Below, piece after piece: positions 9,247 to 19,409 of a stretch of 64,000 bases of DNA. The notes under the pieces were generated by a model. The model saw only the letters and a list, made by a program, of their open reading frames with translations, had not been told where the DNA came from and ran no database searches. The stretch covers positions 1 through 64,000 of the forward strand of contig JAOTXY010000005.1 in NCBI GenBank assembly GCA_029862125.1, given 5' to 3'. Each line of letters opens with the position of its first letter. Within the stretch, counting starts at the first letter, position 1. Source of the DNA: Gammaproteobacteria bacterium. GTDB taxonomy: Bacteria > Pseudomonadota > Gammaproteobacteria > GCA-001735895. Made by a program: the position numbers and the translations under genes.

Positions 9247-9916
9247 TAAACACCAGGTCCCAAACCCCGTGCCCCAGCTTGCGGCCACGTTGTTCGAACC
9301 GCGTCAGCGGTCGATAAGCTGGAACTTCGGCGTATCCACTGGCATCCCCTTCATTCATAAAGCGCGCATCAGCAAGAAACTGGGCCGCGATGAATTCGGC
9401 ATAGTTCTGCCAGTCGGTAGCCACGTGGATCGATGCCCCCGGTTTAAGGGCCCGACAGACCAGGTCGCGGAAATGTTGATTGACGATGCGACGCTTATGA
9501 TGGCGCTTCTTGTGCCAGGGATCAGGAAAGAACAGCAGGATCCGATCGAGCGAACCCGGCACTATCATATTTTCCAGTACCTCAACCGCGTCGTGCTTTA
9601 TCAGCCGGATGTTACCCAATTCCTGTTGATGAATAATATTCAGGCAGCGCCCGATTCCAGGCTCATGCACTTCGATGCCAAGATACAGGCTACCGGGGTC
9701 CGTGGTAGCCATATCGATTATTGCATCGCCGTTACCGATACCGATTTCGAGCTTCAACGCCGCGAAATCAGACGGGAAATCCGGCTGACTTTGACTAAAC
9801 TCAATACCGTAAATGGGCCAGTAGATTTTTAGCGCATTTTTCTGCGCTGGCGTCATGCGCCCGCTACGGCGCACAAAGCTTTTGATAGAACCTGCAATCT
9901 GATCGTGACCGGACAT
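9236..9916 (-). CDS. trmB: tRNA (guanine-N7-)-methyltransferase
   Basis: LEIGIGNGDAI SAM motif, ILLFFPDPWHKKRHHKRRIV TrmB signature; convergent 3' overlap of 11 bp with the upstream permease. Confidence 0.92.
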   Translation of the reverse strand: MSGHDQIAGSIKSFVRRSGRMTPAQKNALKIYWPIYGIEFSQSQPDFPSDFAALKLEIGIGNGDAIIDMATTDPGSLYLGIEVHEPGIGRCLNIIHQQELGNIRLIKHDAVEVLENMIVPGSLDRILLFFPDPWHKKRHHKRRIVNQHFRDLVCRALKPGASIHVATDWQNYAEFIAAQFLADARFMNEGDASGYAEVPAYRPLTRFEQRGRKLGHGVWDLVFTKK

Positions 9917-10048
9917 TATGTGACGCGTTTCTCAACTCGTAGGTTGTTGATTTCAGCGGTTTTTAGCGCTGAGTACCGTTTATCGGTGCTTTTTAATATC
10001 CTATCTTGTTTAAGCAGACTTTTCTCCCATTTGAATTAGGATACAAGC

Positions 10049-10567
10049 ATGAAAAAGAAATCAGGTTTTACATTGCTGGAGTTAATAATCACGATAGCGT
10101 TGATAGGCATCGTTACGGCACTCGCGTTACCTGGCATGAGGGCTTTCAGCCAAAACGACAGGCTGACCACAAACATCAATACGATGATCGGTCACCTGGC
10201 TTACGCTCGCAGTGAGGCAGTCAAAAACAGTACGCAGGTCTCTATCTGCATCAGCAGCAATTCCATTAATTGCATCGGTGCTAGCTGGGAAGACGGCTGG
10301 ATAGTGTACGTCGACGCCGATAGTAATGGCAGTTTTGTCGAAGATACCACTACTGGTGAAGTAATCCTGCGCGCGAACCAGGCATTGGACCACGGCAACA
10401 ACTTTACCAGCAGTTATGGAAACCAGGTTACCTACGACAATCGAGGTTTTGTAACTGCAACCGGCAGCTTTTTGTTGTGCGATGCCCGTACCGGTGATTT
10501 CGGTAAAACCATCAACATTTCCAATACCGGCCGCGTCAGATTCGAGGATGATTCAACATGCCCATAA
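10049..10567 (+). CDS. fimT: GspH/FimT-family type IV minor pilin
   Basis: MKKKSGFTLLELIITIALIGIVTALALPG prepilin leader; C-terminal GspH-like region; first gene of a pilVWXY1 cluster. Confidence 0.85.
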   Translation: MKKKSGFTLLELIITIALIGIVTALALPGMRAFSQNDRLTTNINTMIGHLAYARSEAVKNSTQVSICISSNSINCIGASWEDGWIVYVDADSNGSFVEDTTTGEVILRANQALDHGNNFTSSYGNQVTYDNRGFVTATGSFLLCDARTGDFGKTINISNTGRVRFEDDSTCP

Positions 10568-11058
10568 AGAATAAAATTGAGCGAGGCGTTACCCTGATCG
10601 AAGCCATGATTGCGCTACTCGTAATCTCGGTTGGCTTGCTGGGCATCGCATCATTGCAAATTACCGCGATGAGTCAGAATACCAGCGCCCTCAATCACAA
10701 CAAGGCGGTCTGGATTGCTTACACCGTTTCCGATCGTATCCGCGCCAACCTGCCCGCATTTGCGGCTTATGACGGGATTGACACCAACAATACCTATATC
10801 CAGGATTGCGAAATAGCGCCATGCAACAACGCCGATATGGTGACAGCAGATGCAGCCGACTGGCAAGCCATGCTTACTGACCTGCCAGGCGGGCGCGGTA
10901 TTATCCGCTTTAACGCCGCCAACGACGGCTTGCTGATAGACGTAATGTGGGACGACGAAGGCACCGGTGCCAGCGGCACTAACTGCGATCCGACCGACAC
11001 CAACGACTTAACCTGTTATACGCTGGCAGTTGCCCTGCCGCTGGCGGTGGGCCCATGA
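10558..11058 (+). CDS. pilV: Type IV pilus modification/minor pilin PilV
   Basis: ERGVTLIEAMIALLVISVGLLGIASLQ: PilV-type N-terminus; overlaps upstream gene. Confidence 0.88.
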   Translation: MPIKNKIERGVTLIEAMIALLVISVGLLGIASLQITAMSQNTSALNHNKAVWIAYTVSDRIRANLPAFAAYDGIDTNNTYIQDCEIAPCNNADMVTADAADWQAMLTDLPGGRGIIRFNAANDGLLIDVMWDDEGTGASGTNCDPTDTNDLTCYTLAVALPLAVGP

Positions 11059-12080
11059 AAAACATACATAATCAAACTAAGCAACTCGGCATTTCAATGG
11101 TCGAGGTCCTGGTAGCGCTGATCATCAGCCTGTTCCTGCTGGGTGGTATCGTTCAAGTCTATGTCGGCAACAAGACCACCTTCGCGTTTACCAGCGCACT
11201 CGCAGAAATCCAGGAAAACGGCCGCTTCGCTGTCGACATGATGAGCCAGGATTTACGCCTGGCCGGTGAATGGGGCTGTATCAACTTCGATCCGTCAGAT
11301 ACTTCGAACGTTAACAATACTCTTAGCGCAGCAACCATGATCAGTCCTTACAATCCCATCTTGCACGACTTCGAAAGCAGGGATGGCATCGAAGGCACTG
11401 AAAACGACGGGCTTAACGGCTCCGATTCGATAACCATACGTGGCGGTAAAACCGTTCAGGCCAATATCGTAAGTCCGTTTAGTGCGGCTGCTACCCCAGG
11501 CATTGTTAGCACCCGGGCAACAAGTCTTGATGTCAATGATATCTTGTTAATCCAACGCTGCGGCGCCAACGACCTGCTGATCGATGAAGAAGCCGATATC
11601 CTGCAGGTTACCGGTGTCGACCACTCGCTCGCAGGAAGCACCAAAACCGGGATAACATTATCGGCGCCGAAAAGCCAGCAATACCAAAACGATGCCAGTT
11701 TGATCGAACTGCAAACTGTCACCTACACGATCGCGGCTGGCGCCAGCGGCCAACCCGCTCTGTGGCGCGCCGATTTCGCTACTAACCAGGAACTCGTGGA
11801 AGGCGTCCAAGAAATGCAGATTCTGTATGGCATCGACACCGACATCCCCGGCGATCAGTTTCCGAACCGATACGTGGACAGCACCCTGGTCGGCGCCAAC
11901 TTTCAGAATGTCGTCGCGATAAGAGTCATGTTACTGGTACGTTCAATCGACGATTTTGTCACTGAAGCGCCACAGACCTACACCTGGATCGGTGGTGCTC
12001 CAATCACGGCGCCCGATCGCAGGTTATACCAGGTTTTCTCAAACACGATAGCGCTGCGTAACCGCATAGGTTCATTATGA
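11055..12080 (+). CDS. pilW: Type IV pilus minor pilin PilW
   Basis: QLGISMVEVLVALIISLFLLGGIVQVYVGNKTTF...RFAVDMMSQDLRLAG; ATGA overlap with pilV. Confidence 0.9.
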   Translation: MKNIHNQTKQLGISMVEVLVALIISLFLLGGIVQVYVGNKTTFAFTSALAEIQENGRFAVDMMSQDLRLAGEWGCINFDPSDTSNVNNTLSAATMISPYNPILHDFESRDGIEGTENDGLNGSDSITIRGGKTVQANIVSPFSAAATPGIVSTRATSLDVNDILLIQRCGANDLLIDEEADILQVTGVDHSLAGSTKTGITLSAPKSQQYQNDASLIELQTVTYTIAAGASGQPALWRADFATNQELVEGVQEMQILYGIDTDIPGDQFPNRYVDSTLVGANFQNVVAIRVMLLVRSIDDFVTEAPQTYTWIGGAPITAPDRRLYQVFSNTIALRNRIGSL

Positions 12081-12640
12081 AAACTTTAACCCATAACAAT
12101 TTAACCCATAACAAACAGCAGGGCGTTGCACTGGTCATAAGCCTGATTATCCTGGTCAGCCTGACAATGCTCGGCCTGACCTCGATGCAACGCACCACCA
12201 CCGACCTGGCGATCGCGGGTAACCAACGCGAATCCGGGCTGATGTTTCAGGCGGCCGAAGCAGGCCTGGTTACGTCCGAAAACTTTATTGTCAATTCGAC
12301 CTCAAATGGTGATTTTAATGACCCGACAGAAGGATTGTATACCGTACCGTCCAATGATCCGGCTTATACCAGTATAAATTATTTATCAAATACCTCCTGG
12401 GCAGATCCTGTGTCCGGGACGGCCGGAACGACGCTGCAAGCTTACGAGCAGCCACGCTACCTGGCCGAATATCTGGGGGACCGTTCGCAAAACGCGCTAG
12501 CCGCGATCAACATCGGCGGTTACGGCAACCAACAAACCGGCAAAACTGTGTCGATTTTTCGCGCTACCGCGCGCGGCGTTGGTTTGACCGGCAATTCGTT
12601 TCGTTTCGTTCAATCATATTTTGGCAAAGACGCCCCATAG
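12077..12640 (+). CDS. pilX: Type IV pilus minor pilin PilX
   Basis: QQGVALVISLIILVSLTMLGLTSMQRTTTDLAIAGNQRESGLMFQAAEAGL: PilX N-terminal domain. Confidence 0.88.
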   Translation: MKTLTHNNLTHNKQQGVALVISLIILVSLTMLGLTSMQRTTTDLAIAGNQRESGLMFQAAEAGLVTSENFIVNSTSNGDFNDPTEGLYTVPSNDPAYTSINYLSNTSWADPVSGTAGTTLQAYEQPRYLAEYLGDRSQNALAAINIGGYGNQQTGKTVSIFRATARGVGLTGNSFRFVQSYFGKDAP

Positions 12641-12670
12641 AAGATTAAATATTTATTTAGGATGTGTATC

Positions 12671-15600
12671 ATGAAGAGCAACAAATTTATCAAGAAATTC
12701 GCCATTTTCGCAACCAGTGCGATATTCTGCTTGCCGACGATGCAAACAGCCCAGGCTGCACCCGGGACACTCGCTCCGGCACCGTTGTTTCTGTCCAATA
12801 TTGTCGAACCCAATGTATTTTTGACCTACGATAATTCAGGCAGTATGGCCTGGGTGCCCATGATCTCTGCTGATTTAGGTTTTGGTTTCTCAAGTGGAAG
12901 GCCTGTGATAACTAACTTTGATGCTGATACCAACGGAGCTACCACCCGTGAATTATACAATCCCGATTGGGATGGCAACGCTAGCAATAGAAACACAATA
13001 CCGACGGAAGCCAGTTATACTGGTGCCTGGGTACTCAAGAATCACAATGGCAACAAGAGTTACTATAACCCGAACATCAACTATAGGCCCTGGGCAGGCA
13101 CCGATACCCTGGGTAACCCGCTGTATCCACCTGCTAGTGTAACCGCTGCGCGCCGGCATCCTCATCCCGGTCATGCGCAATATGGTACAACGACGAATCT
13201 GCTTACCAATAAAACTTTCCGTATAGCCAATGACGTCTACCTACCGAGCTACTATATATGGAACGATGATGGCGACGGCATTATCGAACCCACGGATGGA
13301 AACACGCTAGTAACGATCAGTAGCACTGACGCCGAAATGCAGAACTTCGCCAACTGGTTCGTCTATTACCGCACGCGTGAACTCGCAGCCAAGGCCGCAA
13401 TCGGCCAGGTTATCTACAACTCCGATGCGACGCGCACGGGTTTAGCCCTTTTACATCAAAGGTCGGCACCCAGTCGGATTGTAGTCGGGGTAGAATCGAT
13501 GAGCGATGCGGATAGAAAACGCGACCTGCTACTCAGGTTTTACAGCGAAAGATCAGCCAATGGTACGCCCTTGAGAAGAACGCTAGAGGATGTCGGTGAT
13601 TATTTTATGACATCCGGTGGCAGCGCTCCTATTCTAGACGCCTCAGATGGCGGTGAGTGTCAGCAAAATTTCAATATCCTGATGACTGACGGATTCTGGA
13701 ACGGTTCTAATCCCTCGGTCAATAATGCAGACATTGACGGAGGTGCTGGGAATACTATATTCGACGGCCATTCTGCGTTCCTCCCGACACCCGCGGAATC
13801 GAACGATGGCGGCAATTACGCGGATAACTTCAGTAATACGCTGGCTGACGTTGCGATGCATTATTACGAAAACGATCTGCGCCCCGGCTTGACAGACCTA
13901 GTTCCAACCCAGGTCGGCGTCGACGAAGCCGACCACCAGCATCTTGTTAATTACACGATCGCTTTCGGCGTAAAGGGTACTTTGGACCCGTTATCCGCCG
14001 ATCCGTTATTATCCGATCCGTTGAGTAGGGTCGACTTTTGGCCTCAGCCGACCTCCAATAATTCAACCACCATAGATGATCTGTGGCACGCCGCTTATAA
14101 TTCACGCGGTAAATTTCTGGACGCGCAAAATCCCGCGCAATTGGAATCTTCGCTGAGTCAAGCCATCAGTGATATCGCCGAACGCACGGCAACGGCCGCC
14201 GCGGTATCGATCAACTCGTCCAAGTTAACCGAAGACGCGGTGGTTTACCTCTCAGAATTCAACACTAACGGTTGGACCGGAGACATCATCGCGAAACAAA
14301 TCATCGACCTCGATACCGGTGCGCTGGAACCTGGAGAACGCTGGAAGGCTTCTGACGAGCTTGAAGCGCGTCCCTTCGACACCAGTCCACTGAGTCGAGT
14401 GGTATTAACCCACGACGGTACTGATGCCGTTTCCTTTCAGTGGAACCAGCTGACCAATGCACAACAGAACGACCTCAGGACTAACCCGGCCGGTGGTACC
14501 GACGCCGATGACGTCGCTCAAGACCGCCTGCTTTATTTGCGTGGAAAGCGCGATTTCAGCACTCGCAATTTTCGTGTGCGTAACAAGCGCCTCGGCGACA
14601 TAGTCAATTCGGGTCCTGTCTACGTCGGCAAACCGGATTTGAACTGGCCTGATACCTTCCCGTTTCCTGATACTTCGCCAAACCGTTATACCGACTTTAA
14701 AAACGGTCCGGACGCGGCACGCATGGGCATGGTATACGCCGGCGCCAACGACGGTATGTTGCACGGCTTCAGGGCAGACAACGGTAGTGAAGAATTGGCC
14801 TATATTCCGAGCAATTTGTTCTCCACCGCCCCCAGCGCCGGTTTGCACTACCTGACCGATCCCGACTACATCCACCGCTACTATAACGATCTGACACCGA
14901 CCGTGTCTGATATCTATGCAGACCTGAATGACGGTAGCGGGGAAACCTGGCGGACGATATTGATCGGAGGCCAGCGTGGTGGCGGGCGCGGTATATACGC
15001 GCTGAATGTCACCGACCCGCTCTTGTTCAGCAATGACGCTGTTGATGCCGCAAAAGTCGGGGTCTGGGAATTTTCCAACAGCGACGACGCGGACCTGGGA
15101 TTTACCTATAGCAAGCCTCAAATCGGCATGATGAACGACGGCAGCTGGGTGGCTATTTTCGGTAACGGCTATAACGATACCGGCGATGGCGAGGCCAAGC
15201 TGTTTATTCTCAAGATCAAGGAGGGAATCGATGGCTGGGACTTCGCTTCTGGAGATTACATTAAAATCTCCACTGGTGAAGGAGACCCAAGCAATCGTAA
15301 CGGCCTTGCCACACCGGCACTGGCCGACCTCGACGGCAACGGTACTATCGACCGCGCCTATGCAGGCGATCTAGAGGGCAATATGTGGGCCTTCGATCTG
15401 AGCAGCAATATCGACACCGGATGGAATATCCCGAATAACGAACCGTTATTCACAACTGTCGGGAATCTGCCGATCACCGCGCAGCCAACCTTGTCGAAAC
15501 ATCCGTCTGAGGTAGATATTCCGGTGCCTCAACCCGGGGCCAATGAACCCAATGTTATGGTATTTTTCGGTTCCGGACAGTACCTGGTCAACGGCGACAA

Positions 15601-16162
15601 AACTACCTCCAATGACGAATACTTTTACGGTGTTTGGGATAGAGGTGATCAGGAACGCGATGCGCCCAACCATTTAGTCGAGCAGACTTTCCTCGGCGGT
15701 TTCAACAATATCGGTACTGGAGCCACGGCACGGGTGTTGTCGGATAACAACGTCGACTACTCAATAAAATACGGTTGGTACTTCGAACTGCCCGACAGCG
15801 GCGAACGCTCGATCACCAGACCGGTGGTACGCGGCAACGTGGTATTCTTCAATACCTTCGTGCCCGAAGACGATGCCTGTCAGGCGGGTGGTTACGGTTA
15901 CCGCATGGTGGTCGACCTGGCTACCGGCGGTCCGCCCAAGGAAGCGACCATCGATGTCAATGGCGACGGCGTGATCGACGCAAACGATAACGCGGAAAAC
16001 GGTTCGATTGTGGAAACGATTTCCGGTATCAGGCAAGAAGGTTACCTGCCTGAACCGGTGTTTATCGAAGATATCGCCTATACCGCGGATACGCCTACAA
16101 AGGTTATTAAACTTAAAGAAATAGCAACGGGCCGCTTTTCGTGGCAGGAGTTACTCCAATGA
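12671..16162 (+). CDS. pilY1: Type IV pilus tip/biogenesis protein PilY1
   Basis: N-terminal VFLTYDNSGSMAW (MIDAS-like) and C-terminal beta-propeller segments (GMVYAGANDGMLHGF, ILIGGQRGGGRGIYALNV, DLDGNGTIDRAYAGDLEGNMWAFDL). Confidence 0.93.
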   Translation: MKSNKFIKKFAIFATSAIFCLPTMQTAQAAPGTLAPAPLFLSNIVEPNVFLTYDNSGSMAWVPMISADLGFGFSSGRPVITNFDADTNGATTRELYNPDWDGNASNRNTIPTEASYTGAWVLKNHNGNKSYYNPNINYRPWAGTDTLGNPLYPPASVTAARRHPHPGHAQYGTTTNLLTNKTFRIANDVYLPSYYIWNDDGDGIIEPTDGNTLVTISSTDAEMQNFANWFVYYRTRELAAKAAIGQVIYNSDATRTGLALLHQRSAPSRIVVGVESMSDADRKRDLLLRFYSERSANGTPLRRTLEDVGDYFMTSGGSAPILDASDGGECQQNFNILMTDGFWNGSNPSVNNADIDGGAGNTIFDGHSAFLPTPAESNDGGNYADNFSNTLADVAMHYYENDLRPGLTDLVPTQVGVDEADHQHLVNYTIAFGVKGTLDPLSADPLLSDPLSRVDFWPQPTSNNSTTIDDLWHAAYNSRGKFLDAQNPAQLESSLSQAISDIAERTATAAAVSINSSKLTEDAVVYLSEFNTNGWTGDIIAKQIIDLDTGALEPGERWKASDELEARPFDTSPLSRVVLTHDGTDAVSFQWNQLTNAQQNDLRTNPAGGTDADDVAQDRLLYLRGKRDFSTRNFRVRNKRLGDIVNSGPVYVGKPDLNWPDTFPFPDTSPNRYTDFKNGPDAARMGMVYAGANDGMLHGFRADNGSEELAYIPSNLFSTAPSAGLHYLTDPDYIHRYYNDLTPTVSDIYADLNDGSGETWRTILIGGQRGGGRGIYALNVTDPLLFSNDAVDAAKVGVWEFSNSDDADLGFTYSKPQIGMMNDGSWVAIFGNGYNDTGDGEAKLFILKIKEGIDGWDFASGDYIKISTGEGDPSNRNGLATPALADLDGNGTIDRAYAGDLEGNMWAFDLSSNIDTGWNIPNNEPLFTTVGNLPITAQPTLSKHPSEVDIPVPQPGANEPNVMVFFGSGQYLVNGDKTTSNDEYFYGVWDRGDQERDAPNHLVEQTFLGGFNNIGTGATARVLSDNNVDYSIKYGWYFELPDSGERSITRPVVRGNVVFFNTFVPEDDACQAGGYGYRMVVDLATGGPPKEATIDVNGDGVIDANDNAENGSIVETISGIRQEGYLPEPVFIEDIAYTADTPTKVIKLKEIATGRFSWQELLQ

Positions 16163-16476
16163 GAACTATTAAAATGAACTTGATCCGCATTGTTACATTG
16201 ATCGCGCTGCTGGCTCCGATGGCGGCAGCGCAATCAACCTCAATCTATATCGAGGAAGGACCGATAGATTCAATTGATCACAGAATGATTAACGTGGGTG
16301 ATTCGGCTATCAAACTGGGCCCGAATGTAAAAGTGAAATATCCAGGCAAAAAGAAAGCTTCGCTTTCGGATTTGAAGGTTGGTAACTATGTTAGAGCCCA
16401 TATCATTATCTACCGCGGTGGGGATTTCGTTGACAAGATAGAATATATTAGCGCTAAACCTCCCTCCAACTATTGA
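16159..16476 (+). CDS. Small secreted PilY2-like protein
   Basis: Signal peptide MRTIKMNLIRIVTLIALLAPMAAAQ; position between pilY1 and pilE; overlaps the pilY1 stop. Confidence 0.6.
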   Translation: MRTIKMNLIRIVTLIALLAPMAAAQSTSIYIEEGPIDSIDHRMINVGDSAIKLGPNVKVKYPGKKKASLSDLKVGNYVRAHIIIYRGGDFVDKIEYISAKPPSNY

Positions 16477-16489
16477 ATAGCGAGCAATT

Positions 16490-16897
16490 ATGATGAGGCA
16501 AAAGTACAGTAAAGGTTTTTCGTTAATAGAGCTGATGGTCGTGGTTGCAATAGTCGGCATTCTCTCGGCTATCGCCTACAACTCGTATATTAACAATGTG
16601 ATAGCATCGAAACGCTCCGAGGGTCGTGCCGGGTTAACCGCAACCGCGGCATCGCTGGAAAAATGCAAGAGCCTGTATGGGGCTTTCGACGCCCTCAATT
16701 GTAACGTACCCGCGACAGTAACAACCGAGACAAACCTATATTCGATCGACACAGCCACCACCAGAAACGCAACTACGTTTACCCTGGTGGCAACCGCGAT
16801 TGGGTCCCAGGTGAGAGATCTCGACTGCGTCACCTTGTCGCTGGACAATACCGGGGTAAAAACCGCGACCGGCGCCGACACCACTGATTGCTGGTAA
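16490..16897 (+). CDS. pilE: Type IV pilin PilE
   Basis: KYSKGFSLIELMVVVAIVGILSAIAYNSYINNVIASKRSEG prepilin with C-terminal Cys pair. Confidence 0.87.
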   Translation: MMRQKYSKGFSLIELMVVVAIVGILSAIAYNSYINNVIASKRSEGRAGLTATAASLEKCKSLYGAFDALNCNVPATVTTETNLYSIDTATTRNATTFTLVATAIGSQVRDLDCVTLSLDNTGVKTATGADTTDCW

Positions 16898-16915
16898 ACA
16901 CGAAGTTGTCTGATT

Positions 16916-16949
16916 AACCAACGGAGTCGGCTTATCGACTCCGTTGGTT
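16916..16949 (+). terminator. Strong hairpin after pilE (14-bp stem)
   Basis: aaccaacggagtcg-gcttat-cgactccgttggtt read directly. Confidence 0.75.
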
Positions 16950-16987
16950 ATTGCTATACTCCCCGTTTTAAAACCTGACCCATCCGC

Positions 16988-18031
16988 ATGACCAGAAAAG
17001 CAGTCGCGCTGATCTCCGGCGGCCTCGATTCATTGCTGGCCGCTAAATTGATCCAGCAACAGGGTATCGAGGTAGAAGGCATCAATTTCTTTACCGGCTT
17101 TTGCGTCGAAGGGCATACTCACGCCATTCGCAAACACGACCGTAACCGGGTTAAACGCAACAACGCGCTCTGGGTTGCCGAGCAACTCGGAATCAAGCTG
17201 CACATCATCGACATCGTCGATGAGTACAAGGACGTCGTGATCAATCCAAAGCATGGCTATGGCGCCAACTTGAACCCTTGCCTGGATTGCAAGATATTCA
17301 TGGTGCACAAGGCACAGGAATGGTTAAAGCAACACGATTTCGATTTCATTATCACTGGTGAAGTGATCGGGCAACGCCCGAAATCGCAGCGTAAAAAGTT
17401 AATGCCGGTGGTCGCCGACGAATCGGGCGCCGATGACTTGCTGTTGCGCCCGCTATGCGCCAGGAGCCTGCCGGCAACACGGCCCGAAACCGAGGGCTGG
17501 GTCGATCGTGAACAACTGAAAGACTTCAGCGGACGTTCGCGCAAACCACAGATGGCACTGGCCGCGGAATTTGGATTCGAAGACTATGCCCAGCCAGCCG
17601 GGGGTTGTTGTTTCCTGACCGATCAGAGTTACTCAGTTAAACTGCAGGATCTCTGGGACAACCGCGGTAGTCGGGATTACGAACTAGACGACATCATGTT
17701 GCTCAAGGTCGGGCGCCACATTCGTCCGAGCAAGGCGTTTAAATTGATTATCGCGCGCGAAGAAGGCGAGAACCGGTTCCTGAGCGGCTATAAACGACAA
17801 TTCCAGACAATCAGTACCGTGAGCCATGGGGGACCGTTGGCGTTGATTGAAGGCGAGCTACTCGACCCGCAGCAACTCGAACTCGCCTGCGCCATCACCG
17901 CGCGCTACAGCAAGGGGCGCAACGCCGACTCGGTCGAGTTGCGTTTCAGTGACCGCGAACAGGGATCGCGCAGGATTCATGTCAAACCTCTACCCGCGGC
18001 ACAGATCAACCCGGACTGGGTTATTGTATGA
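16988..18031 (+). CDS. PP-loop ATPase (MnmA/ThiI-like) with C-terminal NFACT-R-like RNA-binding domain
   Basis: AVALISGGLDSLLAAKLI PP-loop, NPCLDCK CxxC, PAGGCCFLTD; C-terminal LLKVGRHIRPSKAFKLIIAREEGENRFL. Confidence 0.8.
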   Translation: MTRKAVALISGGLDSLLAAKLIQQQGIEVEGINFFTGFCVEGHTHAIRKHDRNRVKRNNALWVAEQLGIKLHIIDIVDEYKDVVINPKHGYGANLNPCLDCKIFMVHKAQEWLKQHDFDFIITGEVIGQRPKSQRKKLMPVVADESGADDLLLRPLCARSLPATRPETEGWVDREQLKDFSGRSRKPQMALAAEFGFEDYAQPAGGCCFLTDQSYSVKLQDLWDNRGSRDYELDDIMLLKVGRHIRPSKAFKLIIAREEGENRFLSGYKRQFQTISTVSHGGPLALIEGELLDPQQLELACAITARYSKGRNADSVELRFSDREQGSRRIHVKPLPAAQINPDWVIV

Positions 18032-18267
18032 ACCCTGTTATCGAGCTCGACGCGCGTCGTCTGCTGTGCCCGATGCCGGTGATTCGCTTGCAGGACTGTG
18101 TCGAAAAACAGGAAAGCGGCGTCAAAGTCAGGATAACCTGCACCGATCCGGGTACCATGAGCGATATCCCGGCCTGGTGTCGAATCAATGGACACCGGGT
18201 ACTTGCGACCGAACAACTGGAACACGAGTATATTTTCCTGGTACAAAAAGACCCAGATGGAAATTGA
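18028..18267 (+). CDS. TusA/SirA-family sulfurtransferase
   Basis: LDARRLLCPMPVIRLQD: CPxP motif; ATGA overlap with the upstream PP-loop gene. Confidence 0.85.
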   Translation: MNPVIELDARRLLCPMPVIRLQDCVEKQESGVKVRITCTDPGTMSDIPAWCRINGHRVLATEQLEHEYIFLVQKDPDGN

Positions 18268-19390
18268 ACAGCGCCACAAGATCACGCAACGGGTAACGCT
18301 AACCGGTGCGGCGGTAAACTGCGCTCTCGCGTCCCTGCAAATAACCTTCGGCCTGCTGGGCAAGTCGCAGGCTTTGCTGGCCGACGGCTTCCATACCCTT
18401 TCTGATCTCAGCACCGACTTTATCGTGCTCTACGCATCCAGGCGCGCCGCCAAGGCAGCGGACGAGGATCATCCCTATGGACATGGACGCATCGAAACCC
18501 TGGCATCGATGTTGCTGGGTGGCATCCTGATCACGGTCGGGGTCGGCATCGGCCTGCGCGGTGTCGACAGTATTCTGGATCCGCTGCGGATCAATCCCGA
18601 GGCAATAACCGTTGTTTTCGCTCTGCTTGCCGTCGCCGCGAAGGAAGGCCTGTATCGTTACACTCTGCGCGCGGCGCGCAAAACGCACTCCAGCCTGCTC
18701 GAATCCAACGCCTGGCATCACCGCTCGGATGCGCTTTCTTCGATCGTCGTGGTGATTGGCATATCGGCACAGTTGCTGGGCGTTCCCTACATGGATGCGC
18801 TGGCCGTGATCGTGGTCGCGGTGATGATATCGCTGATGGGACTCCGCCTCGGCCAGAAAGCGCTGTATGAACTGATCGATACCGGGCTTGACATCGACCT
18901 GGTTCAGGATGTACGTCAGGCGATGCTGGGCAACGCGAGCGTTGTCGGCATCCATAACCTGCGCACCCGTTCGATGGGCGGCCTGGGTTACATTGACGCC
19001 CATATCGAGGTCGATTCCGACCTGACTGTTTCCGAGGCGCATTTCATCGCACATAACATAGAACACCTGGTGAAAAAGCAATTTCCGAAGATAATCGACG
19101 TGCAGATCCATATCGATCCCCTCGATGATGCGGTCAAGGAGTCGGTACTGGCGAGGCTACCGGAACGGGAGGCGATCGAGCAGGACCTGCACCAGGCATG
19201 GGACGGCCTGTCCGAAAGCACACAAATTATCCAGACCAAGCTGCATTACCTCGATCGACTGATCGAAGTCGACCTGGTACTACCCGCATCGATGTGTACG
19301 CCCGAACACGCAGATGGGATCGGCAGGCTGCAGGAGGCGACAAATAACCTCGACTATATCGGTAAGGTTAATATCTACTACGTCGCCTAG
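18257..19390 (+). CDS. Cation diffusion facilitator family transporter
   Basis: MEIEQRHKITQRVTLTGAAVN...LLADGFHTLSDLSTDF...DEDHPYGHGRIETLAS...ESNAWHHRSDALSS CDF signature. ATG at 18257 chosen over the ORF-track start at 18188. Confidence 0.9.
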   Translation: MEIEQRHKITQRVTLTGAAVNCALASLQITFGLLGKSQALLADGFHTLSDLSTDFIVLYASRRAAKAADEDHPYGHGRIETLASMLLGGILITVGVGIGLRGVDSILDPLRINPEAITVVFALLAVAAKEGLYRYTLRAARKTHSSLLESNAWHHRSDALSSIVVVIGISAQLLGVPYMDALAVIVVAVMISLMGLRLGQKALYELIDTGLDIDLVQDVRQAMLGNASVVGIHNLRTRSMGGLGYIDAHIEVDSDLTVSEAHFIAHNIEHLVKKQFPKIIDVQIHIDPLDDAVKESVLARLPEREAIEQDLHQAWDGLSESTQIIQTKLHYLDRLIEVDLVLPASMCTPEHADGIGRLQEATNNLDYIGKVNIYYVA

Positions 19391-19392
19391 TT

Positions 19393-19409
19393 TGCACTAA
19401 TTTGGTGCA
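19393..19409 (+). promoter_or_regulatory. NtrC-type binding site upstream of glnA
   Basis: TGCACTAATTTGGTGCA, matching both half sites of the NtrC consensus TGCACYNNNNTGGTGCA; a weaker second copy TGCACGATAAATTGGCA lies at 19444-19460. Confidence 0.7.

Noticed and set aside
8731-9288. 185-aa minus-strand ORF rich in His/Gln
   Set aside because: Antisense to the SLC13-type permease; composition typical of a shadow frame.
14405-15121. 238-aa minus-strand ORF
   Set aside because: Antisense to pilY1, with no recognisable domain; explained as a shadow ORF of a long coding region.
18299-19111. 270-aa minus-strand ORF
   Set aside because: Fully antisense to the clearly conserved CDF transporter gene.
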